Shown piece by piece: positions 5,321 through 5,535 of a stretch of DNA of 5,535 nt (within the stretch, counting starts at the first letter, position 1; each line of letters starts with the position of its first letter). The position numbers and the translations under genes were made by a program. The stretch comes from an uncultured Lachnospiraceae bacterium (GTDB lineage Bacteria; Bacillota; Clostridia; Lachnospirales; Lachnospiraceae): NCBI GenBank assembly GCA_948438565.1, contig CAOJLW010000159.1, forward strand, positions 1 to 5,535, given 5' to 3'. The notes beneath the pieces are model-generated. The model had not been told where the DNA came from and searched no databases. It saw only the letters and a list, made by a program, of their open reading frames with translations.

Positions 5321-5535
5321 TATGGCCACGCCGTCCCGCCAGATTCGCTCCAGGTCATAAAACAGCCTGTCCTCCTTGGAAAAAATGTGTACGATAATAT
5401 CGCCATAATCCATTAGAATCCAGGTGGATTGACGATTGCCCTCAATCTGCTTAAGCGAAACGCCTTCCCGATGCAGCTTTTCATCTACGGCGTCCTGCAT
5501 CGCCTCAAGCTGATTTGGGTTATCCCCATCCGCCA
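5303..5535 (-). CDS. rsfS: Ribosomal silencing factor RsfS, C-terminal part, 5' truncated by window edge
   Basis: RsfS (Iojap/YbeB family) binds ribosomal protein L14 on the 50S subunit and prevents joining to the 30S subunit, lowering translation under starvation. The frame stays open from the right window edge to the TAA at 5305-5303, giving 76 residues. Recognisable family segments are GDNPNQLEAM near the start of the fragment, VDEKL, the core WILMDYGDIIVHIF, and YDLERIW near the end. A Met codon at 5500 is internal, because the conserved GDNPNQ segment precedes it. The family is about 110-120 residues long, so roughly the first third is outside the window. In many Clostridia this gene follows nadD and yqeK; those would lie further to the right, which cannot be checked here. 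Confidence 0.93.
   Translation of the reverse strand, partial: ADGDNPNQLEAMQDAVDEKLHREGVSLKQIEGNRQSTWILMDYGDIIVHIFSKEDRLFYDLERIWRDGVAIKPEEL

Overview
The window (about 45% G+C by eye) looks like chromosome of an anaerobic Gram-positive bacterium of the class Clostridia, most likely Lachnospiraceae or a close relative. This rests on recognisable protein styles: a LexA of about 204 residues next to the ribosome silencing factor RsfS, a PlsC-family acyltransferase with an FPEGGY motif, a short non-allosteric NagB, strong AGGAGG-type ribosome binding sites and sigma-A-type promoters. The assignment comes from memory of these families, not from a search.

Layout. Positions 1-543 (+) hold the catalytic C-terminal part of a Xer-like tyrosine recombinase, cut by the window edge. 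It converges on a PlsC-family acyltransferase (559-1278, -), which has its own promoter at 1303-1331. A strong intrinsic terminator (1425-1460) closes an amino-sugar PTS operon on the minus strand. In transcription order the operon is: EIIA of the glucose family (4411-3926), a broken remnant of an HPr gene (3939-3820), a membrane EIICB of the GlcNAc/glucose family (3756-2299), a hairpin plus T-tract (2264-2231), and glucosamine-6-phosphate deaminase nagB (2207-1479). Divergent from it is lexA (4672-5286, +), which converges on the C-terminal part of rsfS (5303-5535, -), cut by the right edge.

How it fits together. The EIICB would import and phosphorylate an amino sugar using phosphate relayed through the separately encoded EIIA, and NagB would convert glucosamine-6-phosphate to fructose-6-phosphate and ammonia. 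No nagA (GlcNAc-6-phosphate deacetylase) lies in this unit. Either the sugar is glucosamine, or the deacetylase is encoded elsewhere.

Most notable observations: (1) a 39-codon fragment in the EIIA-EIICB gap matches the C-terminal end of HPr but lacks the active-site half, so it is a decayed ptsH; (2) the crr-lexA divergent region carries three separate dyads, two of them abutting over the crr promoter and leader, and one a near-perfect 27-bp palindrome touching the lexA -35 box; (3) no canonical Gram-positive SOS box (GAAC-N4-GTTC) is visible in front of lexA; (4) a terminator-like hairpin separates the transporter gene from nagB. I see no CRISPR array, tRNA, rRNA or insertion sequence.
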